From Combretum micranthum (lineage: Eukaryota; Streptophyta; Magnoliopsida; Myrtales; Combretaceae): DNA of 64,000 nt. A program made the translations under genes and the position numbers. Below the pieces are notes generated by a model, which was given only the letters and a program-made list of their open reading frames with translations, had not been told where the DNA came from and made no database searches. Positions 1 to 12,340 of this stretch are shown here, one piece after another. Every line of letters begins with the position of its first letter. Position 1 is the first letter of the stretch. The DNA is taken from positions 1 through 64,000 of the forward strand of contig JAMXBD010001033.1 in NCBI GenBank assembly GCA_024138025.1. The letters run 5' to 3'.

Positions 1-2600
1 ACTCAGATGCGGGTATTTTGTTTTACATTTTACTTATCATTTGCGTTGGCATATAAGCCGCCAACTTTCTTCGGATGCCGGATATCGCTACCAGCGTATA
101 ATCCCAGTTAGCTAGCGTTCTTTTATTTTACGTAAAATAAAATTTTACGTAGCTTCTGTTCCAGGGTAAGCTGTCTCTACGCCGCCGGCCTATCTCGTAA
201 GCCGTCGGAGTTCAACATTTAACTGCCGGCTTAGGAACAGTGTTGACACTGTTCATCATCTTCTCTGATTAAACAGTTCATATTTCTTCAATTTTCTATG
301 TCATAAACATTCTCAAATCATTCCTAAGTGTTTTTATGGTATGTATCTATACATACATCAACTCATAACATATCTACAAGTATGCGATCTTAAATTTTTG
401 AATTTGAAAAGGGTATAACTAGGGTTTTCGAATTTTACCTTCCTTAAGCTTGTTCGGTGGAATTCGAAGCTTGTTCTTGGGTTGGTAATGATCCTATGAT
501 CATCTGAAGTTAGTTTCAATCATTGTTTTTAACAAATAACAAGTCAAATTACCACAACTTACCTTGTTCCCAGATTATGCGTTTTTCGTGTTGTATTTTT
601 CCTTGAATCGAATTAGATTGTTTTGGATGAGTTGATTTCTGTTCTTTGGTCGATTTGTTTGTTATTTAGGTACTTATTTAATTTGAAACTTTGGGAGTGT
701 TTGGTGTTTGTTTGTTTATACATTATGAGTTATAATATATATATATTATATAGAGAGAGAGAGAGGAGAAGGAGGACGGTTTTCTTCGATAAATTCATCC
801 GATTTCTCCTCACTTGCACACTATTTTATCACTTGTTTTTTGTCATTAATGAGGAAGACTTGGCAATATTTGATTGGTGTTTAAGTTGATTTTGTTGACT
901 ATTGTGCACAAATTGGATGATTTTCCAAGAAGTTTCGGCTCTCACATTTTAAGAAGATCAAAACCCTCCATTTCATCCAACTAAGAACCGATCCTATCAG
1001 CATATTAATACTAATATTTAGATAATAATTATTCATATTTTTTGTAGTTTACCAAGTTGATCGGGTACAAATTAGCTAATACTTGAGAGTTTTTGTACAA
1101 AAATAATTTTATAGGATTGTACAAAATGTTTAGTTTATCAAACGATACAACTTTAAGTTTTAAATTTACGCGATTAATTGTTTTTAGAATTTTATCTTCT
1201 GCGATTAAGGTTTCCTAAGCTCATTAGGTCAATTTTTTTGTTTTAGGCTCCAATAGCTTAAAAAAATCCTAATTAGAATAATGGTGTGATTCGATTATTT
1301 ATTTGAAGTCTAGATCTATAGTTATACATCTGTTTATCTTTTTATTGTGTATTTATAATCCTAACGGTTTAACTTTAGGTTGTCGTTTCCTATCTATAAG
1401 CGTAGTTAATTAACTACTCGATATCGCTTTTGATATATAAGCTAAATTATCTATTTATCTTTGGTTTTTGATACCTACTATGAAATCTTATTAGTAATAT
1501 TTAATACTATCTAGGAATCTTGAATTTAGAGTTTAAATCCATGTATAAGCTCATTACTACTCATTGTTCTAGTTTCAAATCATTGTTGAGTTCAATAGTA
1601 GTCATTTGATCTCTATATCTATATTTTTCTATCTATTCTATTTGTAAGACAAGTTTCGGAGTTTGAACATTTAGGTTTCCTTTAATCATATCTTGAATTA
1701 TCAGTTCAAGATACGAAATCTCATTTTTTATATCAATTAGGGTCAAAGAAGTTCTTTATTCAATTCTTAGATCCTAACCCAACCAAATTTAAGTTATAAA
1801 TCTATTCTTAAGTTTTTATTGAATTTTAGATTTACTAACTAGTTCATACTTTTTATTCTAGAGTCGTGTACTAATGTGAAAAATTTCTGGGGTTTACAAT
1901 CACAACCAAAGAACTATAGCAACCAAACCACCTATCCACACCCCTTCCTTTTACTAGAAGAATAAAAAATTCTTAACAAAAGGCATGTTTTATTCAAAAA
2001 ATCTCTTAATTATAAAATAAACGAATTACTATTCCTTTCAAGCTTCATTCTTCACTAGAGGAATTATTCTTCCTGAGAAAAAGCATACTTTGTTTTGAAA
2101 ATACTCATAATTATAATACAAAGAAATTACCATTTTTTTCAATTTTATTCCATTCTAATAAGTCAAACGTAACATTATATTTTTACTAGTGGAAATTGAA
2201 AAAATGTGCATTGCTTTGGGCTATATAAGCACACCGTAGCTTCTAACTTATCATCACTGGCTGGGTAATCCACTTAACTATATTACGACTCTAGTATTCA
2301 TATGTTCTTACGAGGCAATAAGAACAGTGTTCTTTACCCATACCGCTTGACATCCCCCCAAACAAGACTTCAGTATCTGTATACTGCAATTAGGAGTATT
2401 TTAAAAACAAAATATCTTTATACTATAACATCATAGTTTAGATCTATTTGGATGGTCTGTTTTTTCATCGATATCTATATCAGTATCTATTTCATATCAA
2501 TATTCGATCTGTTTGATCAGTTTGTGAGCAAATATATATGTTTTTCATAGGTATTTGTTTTTGATAAAGTTTGTTTGAAAACGATAAAAAGATGAAGTCA
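1..2600. other. Unresolved spacer left of ATG3
   Basis: No gene is recognised here. The first 260 bases are GC-richer than the rest and include a perfect hairpin, with 8-base arms GAACAGTG and CACTGTTC at 235-254 around a 4-base loop. This composition suggests the edge of a retroelement LTR, but no LTR boundary, primer-binding site or coding remnant was found. From about 260 onward the DNA is AT-rich with stop codons in all frames. Short open frames, such as one at 623-889 that runs through a TA and GA microsatellite, have no recognisable protein features. The left end of any element would lie outside the window. Confidence 0.5.
1954..2165. repeat. Diverged tandem repeat, two units of about 100 bp
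   Basis: Two adjacent stretches (about 1954-2050 and 2053-2160) share the same order of short blocks. Each has TTACTAGA or TCACTAGA, a GAAT-rich block, AAGGCATG or AAGCATAC, a run of A with CTC, AATTATAA, then a TTAC-ATT block ending in CATTC. A third diverged copy of the same block order is at 41451-41560, so this is a dispersed repeat family and not a local duplication alone. It has no coding capacity. The family is not identified. Confidence 0.5.
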
Positions 2601-3089
2601 AAACGATTAATTTGCATAGATGATAGTATATACAGTGTTTCATAACCTTACCGTTACAAGATCAATTCACAATGCAACACATTCTTATATAACTCTATTG
2701 ACAGAAGAATTATCAGTGTATTATAAACAAGTAGGCAAACGAAAGCCAACCATGCACACAAGAAATGCTTGTGCCCTGCACGAGTATTGTATATCCAACT
2801 TGCCACCTAGATAGAGCACCATGCAAGCAACAAACCAATCAGTTTCCAGAAAGGGGGAAAAACACCCAAATTAATATACCCTATGTATTTCCAAAGCCTA
2901 AGAGTTGAAGACCCGTAGCAGACATGTACAGCCATGATTATACAGAAATTGTCCATCTGAATAAAATTATCTGCCAGAGTTATTCCACAAACTGCTCATC
3001 CTGGAAAATTAAGAACATGATAATCTACTCACAATAAATGCCACATGGAGAGGGCCCTTAATCCATGTTGAGATTTACCTGAGATGAAA

Positions 3090-6000
3090 TCACTTGCTAG
3101 AACTACCAAGATCAAAGTCCATCGTGTAATCATATTCAATAGTTGGAATAACTGAAGCCACAAACTTGAGGAATAAGAAAAGATACCTACAAAGCAACCA
3201 CACAAAACTAATTAGAAGGTGTAATTTCAGAATTTGTAGCCTGCATAATTTATGGCATGCATCATAAGAGGAATACAAAGAAGCTTGTCTGTGTCTGACC
3301 AAAAGATACAGGTGACAACTTAATAAAAGTGGATTATCATGATATTCTCAGAAAATGGGTCTTGAAAAGAAAGGGAAGGCAATTCAAGAACTAACGGGGG
3401 CAATCAATCAAAAGAGTGTGAGATAATTACTTATCAACTTCAGGTTCAACTCCACGAGACATTAACACATCAATTATCTTCTTCATTACTGCCCCATGCC
3501 TGCAAGGATGGACAGAAGCATGCTTCCCAGGCAAGTGTGGATGGTCTTCAATAGTTACCTGCAAACAGTTTCTTAGAGAAAATCCACTAATAACCGTACA
3601 GCAACTTAATGAGCAATCACATTCTTCAGTATTCCTGGCAGCACGACAAATGAAGACATTACATGCACAGAATCAAATCACTGCAATGGGGTCTCATATA
3701 TTAAATGGGCTGACGTAAAATATATTTAGATTACATAATGAAAATGGGAACACTAATTTGATACTTCCAAGGTTTCTTCTGCCCTGTACCCTTTTTTTTT
3801 TTCTTGTCCTCAGGGTTCAGCCCTATATTAGGCATAGAAACAGCAATTTAAGACTGATAACTTCAGCCTTATAGGTCCTGGCTGGCTGTTTAATTATGCA
3901 AAGTACATTGGCCCTGTCATGTTACTGAATCTTTTCCCAAACCCACCCACCCCCCTGGGTAAAGAAAATTTGGCGATCTAATAAAAGCATCTTCTTAATG
4001 CAACCTTATTGGCTGCCATACTCCACATTGAATTCATAAAAACTAATTCACTATTGCCTATCTTTCAGCATGCCAACATCAAAGCTTCTAGAGTGTGCAG
4101 ATGAAAGGTTTTAGCAGATCCACCAAACTACAGATGGAAATTTCCATTTTAACTCTATGCTACACAATTAAATACCCAGTCAGCTTTATAGGTTCCTAAG
4201 CAACACATAGAATCAACAGTATACAAGAAACTCAAAGAGAATCATGCACCTAGCCATTTTTTCGCCTCAAAGAGAAAGAGATATTGTTCAGTATAGAAGG
4301 AAGGGGGGAAAATGAAAAAGCTTAAAAACTGTCATTTTGGATGGAAGCCACGGAATATCAACTCACTGTTTTCCGTGCATGGTCTTGACTAACATCCTCA
4401 AGTACAAGTTCTGGTTGCAAAAGCATCCTTGACTGCAAAGGACAACCAAAAACTTTTACACAAAAATATAGATATGTAACTGATTCATTTCTGAATTGAA
4501 TTAATTTCATACTTCTATAATAAATTATGATTGACTGCCTAAACATGAGCGGCTTAAATGAAAATATTATAAAGTGTGGACCGATCAAGCCCATCAGAAT
4601 CATATCTTCAAAGTTTTGCCATCACCACTTCTCCCAGATTGACAGAAACGATGCATACAGATCATCTGGTGCCACTACAGTTACTAAATATCAACTCGAT
4701 AGATTGGATATTGGGTCAAACCTCATCATATCCAGTAAGCCATACTCGAGGGGTTTGATAATATTTATCATACCTAGAAAGGAACAAACCAGTTAGGAAG
4801 AAATCATAATGGGAAAATAACACCAACAAATCAAAAGAAAGATGGAATTCAGCAGCTTTTCAAATGCTTGCAGACTATACAAAAATAAAAAACTATATAT
4901 GACATGATGTTCAACATCTAAATCAGCACAAGCTAAGATAAAAAGATTGTGATGAAGACTAAACAGACAACAGACAAGAGATAGAAGATTTGAACTAGCT
5001 TCCACAAAAGTCCTTAACCATCCATGGACCCAATTCTGTTACAAGTCTGGAGATGGATCTAGTCATGGGTCAGTGCACAAACAAATCACCAGCTATGATC
5101 AATTAGCCCTTGTTAGTTTTCTAGTCTTTCTTTCAATGGCATACGATGAAATTGGGGATAGAGTGCTTGTTGAGAAAGAATCCTCTGGTCTCATAAGTTG
5201 TAATTACTCTAAGAACTAATCTAAGAATAATCGAAAACAATCTTTCTTACTTGTCTTATTTCTCATAGAATTTGCATTCTTACACCTCCTCTTGTAATAA
5301 CAGATAATAAAAAAAAAGCAACTGTAGTATATATCATAGAGGGAAATTAGATCTCTTTAACTCTTCTAGATTAATCTTTTTATAATACTATTAACATATT
5401 CTCAAACAATTTACATACTAACTTTTGTAAATCAATTTACATACAAATATCCCTCATCCTTGCAAAAAGTTACAGCCCCATAGAACTTCTACCAAATGAC
5501 ATAAATGCATATCAAATATAGACTTCATGAACATATACTTCCAAACATAATTTCCGCATGAAATGATACTGCATTCCAATAGAATGGCATAAAATGACAG
5601 CAAGATGATGACAAGGTTATTAATACACATCTTATAACTTTCCAAAGGCATATGTAAACCATAATCCACTACATCATCGCTAATTCTAAAAAGAGAAAAA
5701 CTGACTACAAGTGCAACAAAATCTTCACAGCAAATTTATATTATATTGCAAAAAAAAAAAAAAGCACCACCATTATGATAAATGAAACTTTAAAATGCAT
5801 GGCTAACAAAAAGAGAATCCAATATTTCCTATGGCATTCATCTTACGTAATGCTGACATCGTAGGTCCTTGTCCTCAGAATATTATCATCATCAGGTTCG
5901 TGAGCAACCAAATAAGTGGACTGAAGAGTTGCCTAAAACAATTAGATGACAAAATTTAGTGTAACAAAATAAAGGTTTTCCAATGCATGTGCTTGAGTGA

Positions 6001-7896
6001 AGAAGGACAAAAACAAATTAATACAACTAGGGCACTTGATGTATTGGATAGTCGATAGAACGTGGAGATAGGTCATTGTCTCATCAGTCAGAGTTCAATT
6101 CTTCTGTAGCATGAAGCAGTCTGGAGAACATAAGGTGAGATACTGAAAGACATGGGTCTAATGTTATTATACAACACATCCACAAGAAACACTAACTGCA
6201 CAACAATGCATTGTCAGCATATGAACTTCAAAACATGGAATCATCCTAAGAGTTAGAGCAGGTAGGGAAGAGCATTTGGGTAAGATGATAATTCATTCAC
6301 AGAGCTTCAATAAAGTAGATGAAAAGACAAAACTAACAGGATCTGTCTCGACAAGGTTATCAGAATCTTCAAATTCAGCCATGTCTGGAATATCTCTTCT
6401 TCTTCTCCCCAAATATGAAGGAATCGACTGGATTGGATTTTTTTTACTGATCTCAAATTATCCATAGAAGGCAGTTCTCATCGTCATCACCTTTATTCTC
6501 TGTTAGCCATGCACAAAATGAAAAACTTAAGGAAAAGAAGACGAAAGAAGAATTAAATATTTTAAAAAATAATATGAAAAAAATCCTCAATATTTAGTTT
6601 AAGTTAAGAATTATACCCTGGGCTTTCCATGAGTTGCTAGCCAACCATCACTTTCTTCATTGTCCAGAACAACTTCGCCTCCAGCAGCTTCATATTCCTC
6701 TTCTACGGATGCAGCTCTCCGCAAACAAGGAACTACAAGAAATTGTCACTTATTGAAAATACAGTTGGTAAAAGGCGAGAAAAGAATATCCAGTTGAAAA
6801 CTTAACCAGGGAGTTCTAAGCAATCCCTCTTATTTGTATCAAATGGAAAGGACTCTGTTTGCAGAATGTGTTATATCCACAGGAATTGACATGCAAATGA
6901 CAAGCAAATAAAAGTGGATATCACCGATCAGCCACTCTCTAATACTTCAGTTTCCAAGGTAGTTCATGTTTTAAACTTAGATATGCTGCTTGCTGTGCTT
7001 TCAGAATACAATCCTTAACCTCTGGTTAGGTTATCATTCTATTTCAAGCATATGTCTATCAGTCATTATTTATTTTTTTACTTTTACTTTATATTATATT
7101 CGAAACTATGTTTCAATTGCAATACCATTTCTGGTTATAAGGAATTGTTTGTCCTGCGGCAGGTATGGCTTCCTCTTGCTTGGTTCGCCCGATTCCCTGA
7201 CACCACCACAGAATTATGCTATTTAGCACACAAAGCTAGCAAATGAAATGTTACAATAATTGCAAATATAAATCTCAAAATCATATCACTGTACAATTCT
7301 AATGCGATCACATAAACCAATCATATATACATAAAATAAACACGTTTTACATCTACTCTTCCAGCCGATGCTAATCCCCGTCACCATGATCACCGCACTA
7401 ATCCAAACTCACACAAAATCACACTGAAAAGCTAATAAGCAATACGCCAATCACGCCAATGGTACAAAATTCACAATCAAAAAACACTGCAGCAGCAGCA
7501 GCAGTTGAGCTTGTTCCCCGATAATTGCAATCACGTATACCAATCTTGTTTCGCTATTACACTCTATGACACACAATATTTATCATGGTCAAACCGTCTC
7601 GACCGTGTTTTGAAGATACGAGAGCGTGCAATTGAACAGTCAATATAACAGGTCGCAATAATTGGGGAAAATTGGGGGGGGGGGGGGGGGGGGGGGAAGC
7701 CACTAGAAAGAACAAAGAAAAATTAAGAAACATACCATGACCAAGTTGGGCACTTCAAGACCAGATTATCGCCGGCGATAACGAACTCGCTGACGCTTAG
7801 AACGCCCTTTTCTCTGAAGGCGGAGACTGTGCGCGGGCTTGTGATTCTCTCTACAGTGCCCTTGAACGCCTCGTGAAGCATCTGTGTTAGAACCAT
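3090..7896 (-). CDS. ATG3: Autophagy-related protein 3 (ATG3), E2-like enzyme for ATG8 lipidation; reading frame broken in exon 4
   Basis: ATG3 passes ATG8 from ATG7 to phosphatidylethanolamine on growing autophagosome membranes, using a catalytic cysteine. Nine minus-strand exons can be read with GT-AG borders: 7896-7736, 7196-7126, 6732-6617, 6497-6338, 5932-5847, 4773-4722, 4432-4367, 3558-3431 and 3186-3090. The start reads [18 protein letters not shown], as in plant ATG3. The active-site segment [11 protein letters not shown] lies in exon 8 (Cys about residue 257), and the C-terminus [16 protein letters not shown] is intact. Expected length is about 312 residues, normal for the family. 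Exon 4 (160 bp, two short of a frame-keeping length) has stops in frame. The family sequence is recovered only by assuming one lost base near 6467 (CC read as C) and one near 6450 (GG read as G). Its acidic run is also replaced by RRRR. Either this is sequence error or the allele is dead; splice sites and all other exons look functional. Confidence 0.93.
7674..7696. repeat. Poly-G run of 23 bases in ATG3 intron 1
   Basis: Twenty-three consecutive G lie on the plus strand (poly-C on the transcribed ATG3 sense strand), 39 bp downstream of the first splice donor. Long G homopolymers are scarce in plant DNA, can fold as G-quadruplexes and are prone to length errors in sequencing. A short CAG repeat (about 7489-7504) lies in the same intron. 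Confidence 0.95.
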
Positions 7897-8577
7897 ATTT
7901 TTTAAATTTTTTTTCTCTTAAGAGAAGCTGTCGAATCGATGAGAAATTGAATATGAATTTGATGGATCAAAGTGTTTTTCAGGAACCCTAATTTGAAATT
8001 AGCAAGAGAAGATGCCCTGATTGAATTGTTATTTGGGGCGAAAGAAAAGGTAGAAGACGGAGTGAGGATGGATTTTTAAGGAAATACCCAAACAAAAAAA
8101 AACTTTATTTTATTGGACATTGCTATTCCTAGACTCCAGTCCGTCGTTCTCATAAAAAAAAATTCAATAACAACTTATAAAAATTTAATTATTATTTTAT
8201 CAATTAGGAGGAGAAAGAATAAAATCCCATTTGTTCCATGAAAACAAATCATTTTTATATTTATAATAAAACCTGTCAAAATCAGATATAAACGGTTATA
8301 AGCAATTAGTCAATCTTCACTATGGCTAAACAACTTATAAACTTCAGTAGTATTCCCAACCCATCCAACGAAAACGCAGTCTCAATCCCATAATTCAACC
8401 ACAAATGTATTGTCAAACATTTCATCATAAATAATATAGAACTCAGAAAACATAATATGAAATCAATGGTTGATTATTTCTTTTCATCAATATATACAGA
8501 GAGAAAAGGAATACAATAATCATAAAAAACTAAGAATATATATCCAACAATCAAAAAATGAGAAAATCTACTATCTA
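7897..8577. other. ATG3 leader/promoter side and spacer
   Basis: The first 200 bp beyond the ATG3 start codon (leftwards on the minus strand) are likely its 5' untranslated region and core promoter. They contain CT-rich and GAA-rich stretches on the sense strand. No convincing TATA box was identified. From about 8100 the DNA is AT-rich spacer leading to the 3' end of the Mutator-like element. No terminal inverted repeat of that element was found here. Confidence 0.4.
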
Positions 8578-10777
8578 CTATTGATGGTGTCTACCCTGCC
8601 TCCCTCGCCCTCGTCTCACAAACATCCAAGCATTTGGTGTATGCTAATGAGGATGTTGTGTAGATAGATCAATCTGTATAAATATGCCATCATCATCTCT
8701 ACCAACAGCACTATATGAATGAAATGGGACGGGGTTTGGCTCCACCTGTGTGAGTCCTTCCCCCATATCATTTGATGGCGATGGTCGCCTCTTCTGTAAA
8801 ACTAAAGGGGTATGGAACTCTGTGTATGACAGGTCTGGCATGGGGGTATCCCCCAGACGAGTATGTAATGATGATGATGGGTCAGCTTCGTGATGAAGGA
8901 ACTGGGAAGAGCCAAACTGATCAAATGAAGGTACATCATACATGGGATGGCTCAAGCTCGTCCCTTATCTGTATACCTTGGGCACGGGCTCGCTCTGACC
9001 CCGTCCTCGCCCATGCCTCTCTATGTGGACGTCGTCTCTGAACTGCCTGAGGCTGTGGGTCATCCAATGCTGGTGCTGGTGCTATTGTTGATGGTGGTGG
9101 TGGTGGATCGTTAAAATTGAGTCTCGTAAACTCATCAACTATACGATAGACATCTCATGCAGTAGAATGAGTATCTCTGGAGGCATGTGTGAGACTCTAT
9201 AAATGAAATCTATCTACAAGCAATAGCAAAAATGTATATCAGTGAATAATGAAAACACAGTACATTTATTCCACAGCTTATCGAGGCAATGAGCTTCCAT
9301 ATAGCGTATGATAGCCCCCGTGCGACTGACCCAACGTCAAGTGATCACGTAATACCATTGGAAGTAATCATTAGATGTACCGGTAGGCATATCTGGCATC
9401 TCAACAATGCGATCACGTCGACCATCCCACTCAGCTATCCACCTAGCGTGCTCCGCCTGCTAGTTTCACTCGAAATGCTCCGCATATCAATCTCATGTAA
9501 GGCTCTCATGTCAGCAGGTGGGTATAGGATCCCTTGGAGAAGCCACTAAACTATCTGAGCGCTCGATCTGGGTAGTAGTGCTTGACTAGATGGAAGCATA
9601 CCAACTGGACTTGTGCATGCTAAATGTCGCTGCCCGTCTTGCAATATAGAGGCAGGGAGTCCAGGATGGGATTGTAAGGGTCCTAACAACCTGTTAAAGG
9701 GAAAAAAAAAAAAGACACTATCAATTAACAAAAATATCAAAATGTTGCAATTTGAAGGGAACAAGACATTGATAATCAATTTCAAGGAAATAAGGCAATG
9801 AAAATCATACCTGGTACTCAGTCTGTTGATTTAAAGATGCTGATACTTAATCAGCAAGTGGGTGATATACTGGTCACATCAAAAGTCGCCACCCAATGGC
9901 TGATGAGTAGGCGCCCGCTGTAATTGCTGTAACCTATCGACGAATCGAGGCAATGTGGGGGAAGTACTCCCATGCCCATATCTGCAAGACAACCAAGGGT
10001 CCTACAATATCCCTGGTGTCTACGTGGGAAGCCAGGCATGCAAACAAGCTGCTCCCCACGCATACTGCCCGGCCCTCTCCAAGTCCTAGAGTAACTGCAT
10101 ATACATCAGGTGGATGTAATTTGATGACTTGTCCACAAATATGAATCCACTCAGCAACAACAAGATACACGCCCTAACATAGCGTTTGATCATGACATCG
10201 TCAGCAACATTTGAAAGCACTCTAAAGTGGGTGTCTAACCACGACATCTTCAGGCGACCACCATCTATATCCGTCTTGGGCACGGATTGGAGTCCTAACA
10301 GCTCCTCACATAATCCAAGCTAATCCATCCAAGTCGTGCCTGTAACTGCGTCGCCATCTACAGGTAGGTCAGTGAGGACAACAACATCCTCCAATGTAAC
10401 ATACTACTCTCCCGTGGTCGTGTGGAAGGTATGGGTCTATGATCGCCATCTCTCAACCAAAGTTGTGATGAGGTGCCAATCCAGCTTAACGAATGGCATA
10501 TAGACTGCCCCAATGAAAATCGCCTGGGGTAAGATTAGCACTAATCGATTGTCTATATGTGCATATACGCCATGCTGTTGCCTTAACTTTGCCTCTCTAC
10601 GGCGACAATGCAAACCACATGCTCTTGCAGTGAAGTCCACAAATCTATAAGAAACATTAATTGCTTGTTGTAAGGAATGGATTGCAAAAATAAACTTACT
10701 TGCCCCTCTCAGGCTAGTCTCGACCTATGAACATGCTGCTCCATAAGTAATAAGCTATCTATCGGTCTAGGATCCAT
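8578..10777 (-). pseudogene. Plant mobile domain (PMD) part, in line behind the MULE transposase
   Basis: This part opens with MDPRPIDSLLLMEQHVHRS at 10777, a typical PMD start. An intron-like gap of 55 bp (10699-10645) follows. The next blocks are LDWHLITTLVERWRS, VTLEDVVVLTDLPVDGDAVTG (10380-10320), WLDTHFRVLSNVADDVMIKR (10240 onward), GFIFVDKSSNYIHLMYM and GPLVVLQIWAWEYFPHIA (about 9990-9950). All are hallmark PMD motifs, spread over different frames. The low-complexity tail (8955-8578) is Ser/Pro-rich and ends in RRGRGRQGRHHQ after a TAG at 8641-8643. The start codon at 10777 could mean PMD was once its own gene, or it may be an internal Met of a fusion protein. Confidence 0.75.
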
Positions 10778-10957
10778 CTGTAACGAAGAAAGAAATGGAT
10801 ATTGTTAGTAGAGGCATAGGTAGATTAAAACAAGCAAAGCAAATATAAGATAAAAGCAGATCACATTAGTACAGTAGAACAAAGCATATGAGAACAAAGA
10901 ATTACCACTATGATTGGACCGGGCCCTTACTGTTTCACTTGTCAACCCCCTATTTGG

Positions 10958-11000
10958 ACAACTTTGAATGTTATGCCCTAGTTGTCCACATGAATCGCAT
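10958..11000 (-). pseudogene. CCHC zinc knuckle of the MULE protein
   Basis: The minus strand reads CDSCGQLGHNIQSC, a perfect CX2CX4HX4C zinc knuckle, followed by PNRGL. Zinc knuckles often end MULE transposases. Here it lies between the SWIM finger and the start of the plant mobile domain at 10777, which shows the junction between the transposase part and the PMD part. Confidence 0.85.
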
Positions 11001-11244
11001 GAGTAACCTCATGGGCCCTCTCGAATATCTATCTCATTTTGGAAGCATTTTTCCCTAGGCATACCCCTTTTCCTAATAAGTACTGGTATAGGGTGCCATT
11101 TCACTATGTTTAAAGAGTTCAATTGGCTTTATTGGCTGCAGGTATGAAGGAACGGCCATACACCCTAAGCTGGTTATCCCACCTGTACCACTATCCTACA
11201 TAAGCAACATAATCCATGTGCAGTGTACCAACTATTGCCATTGC

Positions 11245-11295
11245 ATGTGAGCATGGAATTATATATGTCTACCACTTGTTACAAGTACATCTGCA
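11245..11295 (-). pseudogene. SWIM-type zinc finger of the MULE protein
   Basis: The minus strand reads CRCTCNKW, then a TAG stop at 11269-11271, then TYIIPCSHAMAIVG. This fits the SWIM pattern CxC...CxH found at the C-terminal side of MULE transposases. The stop stands where such fingers usually carry Gln, as expected from one C-to-T change in CAG. A second TAG is at 11191-11193. Confidence 0.8.
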
Positions 11296-11382
11296 TGCTC
11301 TTAACTCCACTTTCTATATGTGGTCCCCCTTCTGACCATATATTGTAGGGCGCGGAGCAATTATAACCTCGAATATTCATTT

Positions 11383-12340
11383 CTAATAGTCGAAACAGGT
11401 AACTCTATGGGAACTTGAGATGTTGTTCCATCTCTCAAACTTCGTTGCAGCATATTCTGTGAGCAACTTAGCCATTCTCATTGCTTCACTAGCTTCTCTC
11501 CTTTGCTTATTAAATATAGAGTTATAATTGTAAAAGGTTTTCTTTATCAATGCTGCAACGGGTAAACACCGAGCATCTTTTATAACTAAATTGTAACTTT
11601 CGGCCATGTTCATTGTACCAATTTCAAATCTTATGCCTTCATTATATGATAAAGTCCACATACATGGGGGCAAATCGCAAAAATATTGTGATATCCAAGG
11701 ACTACTTTGAAGTGCTGCATTTAAGTATCTATGGAACTTTTACTATGGATTTGGTTAGGCTGCTTTTTTACTATTCCGTTACCTTCCTTACTTTTGGCAT
11801 TCAGATTGAAGTTGCTGGTAACATGCCAGATACACCAGCGCCAAGGCAATCCTCTAAGCCACACAACATTCTCACCTTCTATCGCATTGTTAATACTAAC
11901 ATGCCGATCCGATATCAAGCAGATGTTGGGTTGGTTTTTGATAACGTGTTCCAACACTTTTGCGAGGAACCAACTCCATATGTCCTCTTTCTCCTCATCA
12001 ACAAGAGCATACGCCAATGGGACTATATGATTTGCCACATCACTGTCACTGCAATAAGCAGTTTGTGCTTGTACTTGCCATATAGGAATGTGCCATCAAC
12101 TGTAATCACGGGTCTGCAATGAATTAACAGATATAACTTAGTTAGTGGATATCAACCATATATAAATAAATTCAATCATGTTTACAAAAACATACCTGCA
12201 GTATTGGAACGCTTCGATGCAAGGTCCGAATGCCCAAAAAAGCTTGTATAGGAATACGTGTCTTGCGGTATCTAAATCAATAGTTCGCCACTCAACCTTT
12301 GTTCCCGGATTTGCTTCTGTTATTGCATTAAGTAAATGTG
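11383..12340 (-). pseudogene. MULE transposase catalytic core remnant
   Basis: After the motif AFQYCR an intron follows. The next exon then reads PVITVDGTFLYGKYKHKLL, the usual beginning of the MULE DDE domain, with the first catalytic Asp at about 12095-12097. One base appears to be missing near 12054, after which the frame continues as VPLAYALVDEEKEDIWSWFL. The second acidic residue sits in ICLISDRHVSINNAI. Further on comes the conserved block around TMNMAESYNLVIKDARCLPV, the usual NxAES-like box of MULE transposases. The open segments 12038-11721 and 11673-11383 are parts of this one domain and not separate genes. Confidence 0.85.

Noticed and set aside
623..889. Open frame of 88 codons at the left edge
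   Set aside because: It runs through a TA/GA microsatellite, has no known motif and lies in AT-rich spacer.
6276..6467. Plus-strand open frame across ATG3 exon 4
   Set aside because: Antisense shadow of the exon; no independent features.
8772..9041. Plus-strand open frame over the PMD tail
   Set aside because: It is the reverse of the minus-strand Ser/Pro-rich PMD tail, which has recognisable context; the plus reading has none.
11613..12122. Plus-strand open frame of 169 codons, the longest in the first half
   Set aside because: It is antisense to the MULE transposase core, whose motifs are clear on the minus strand.
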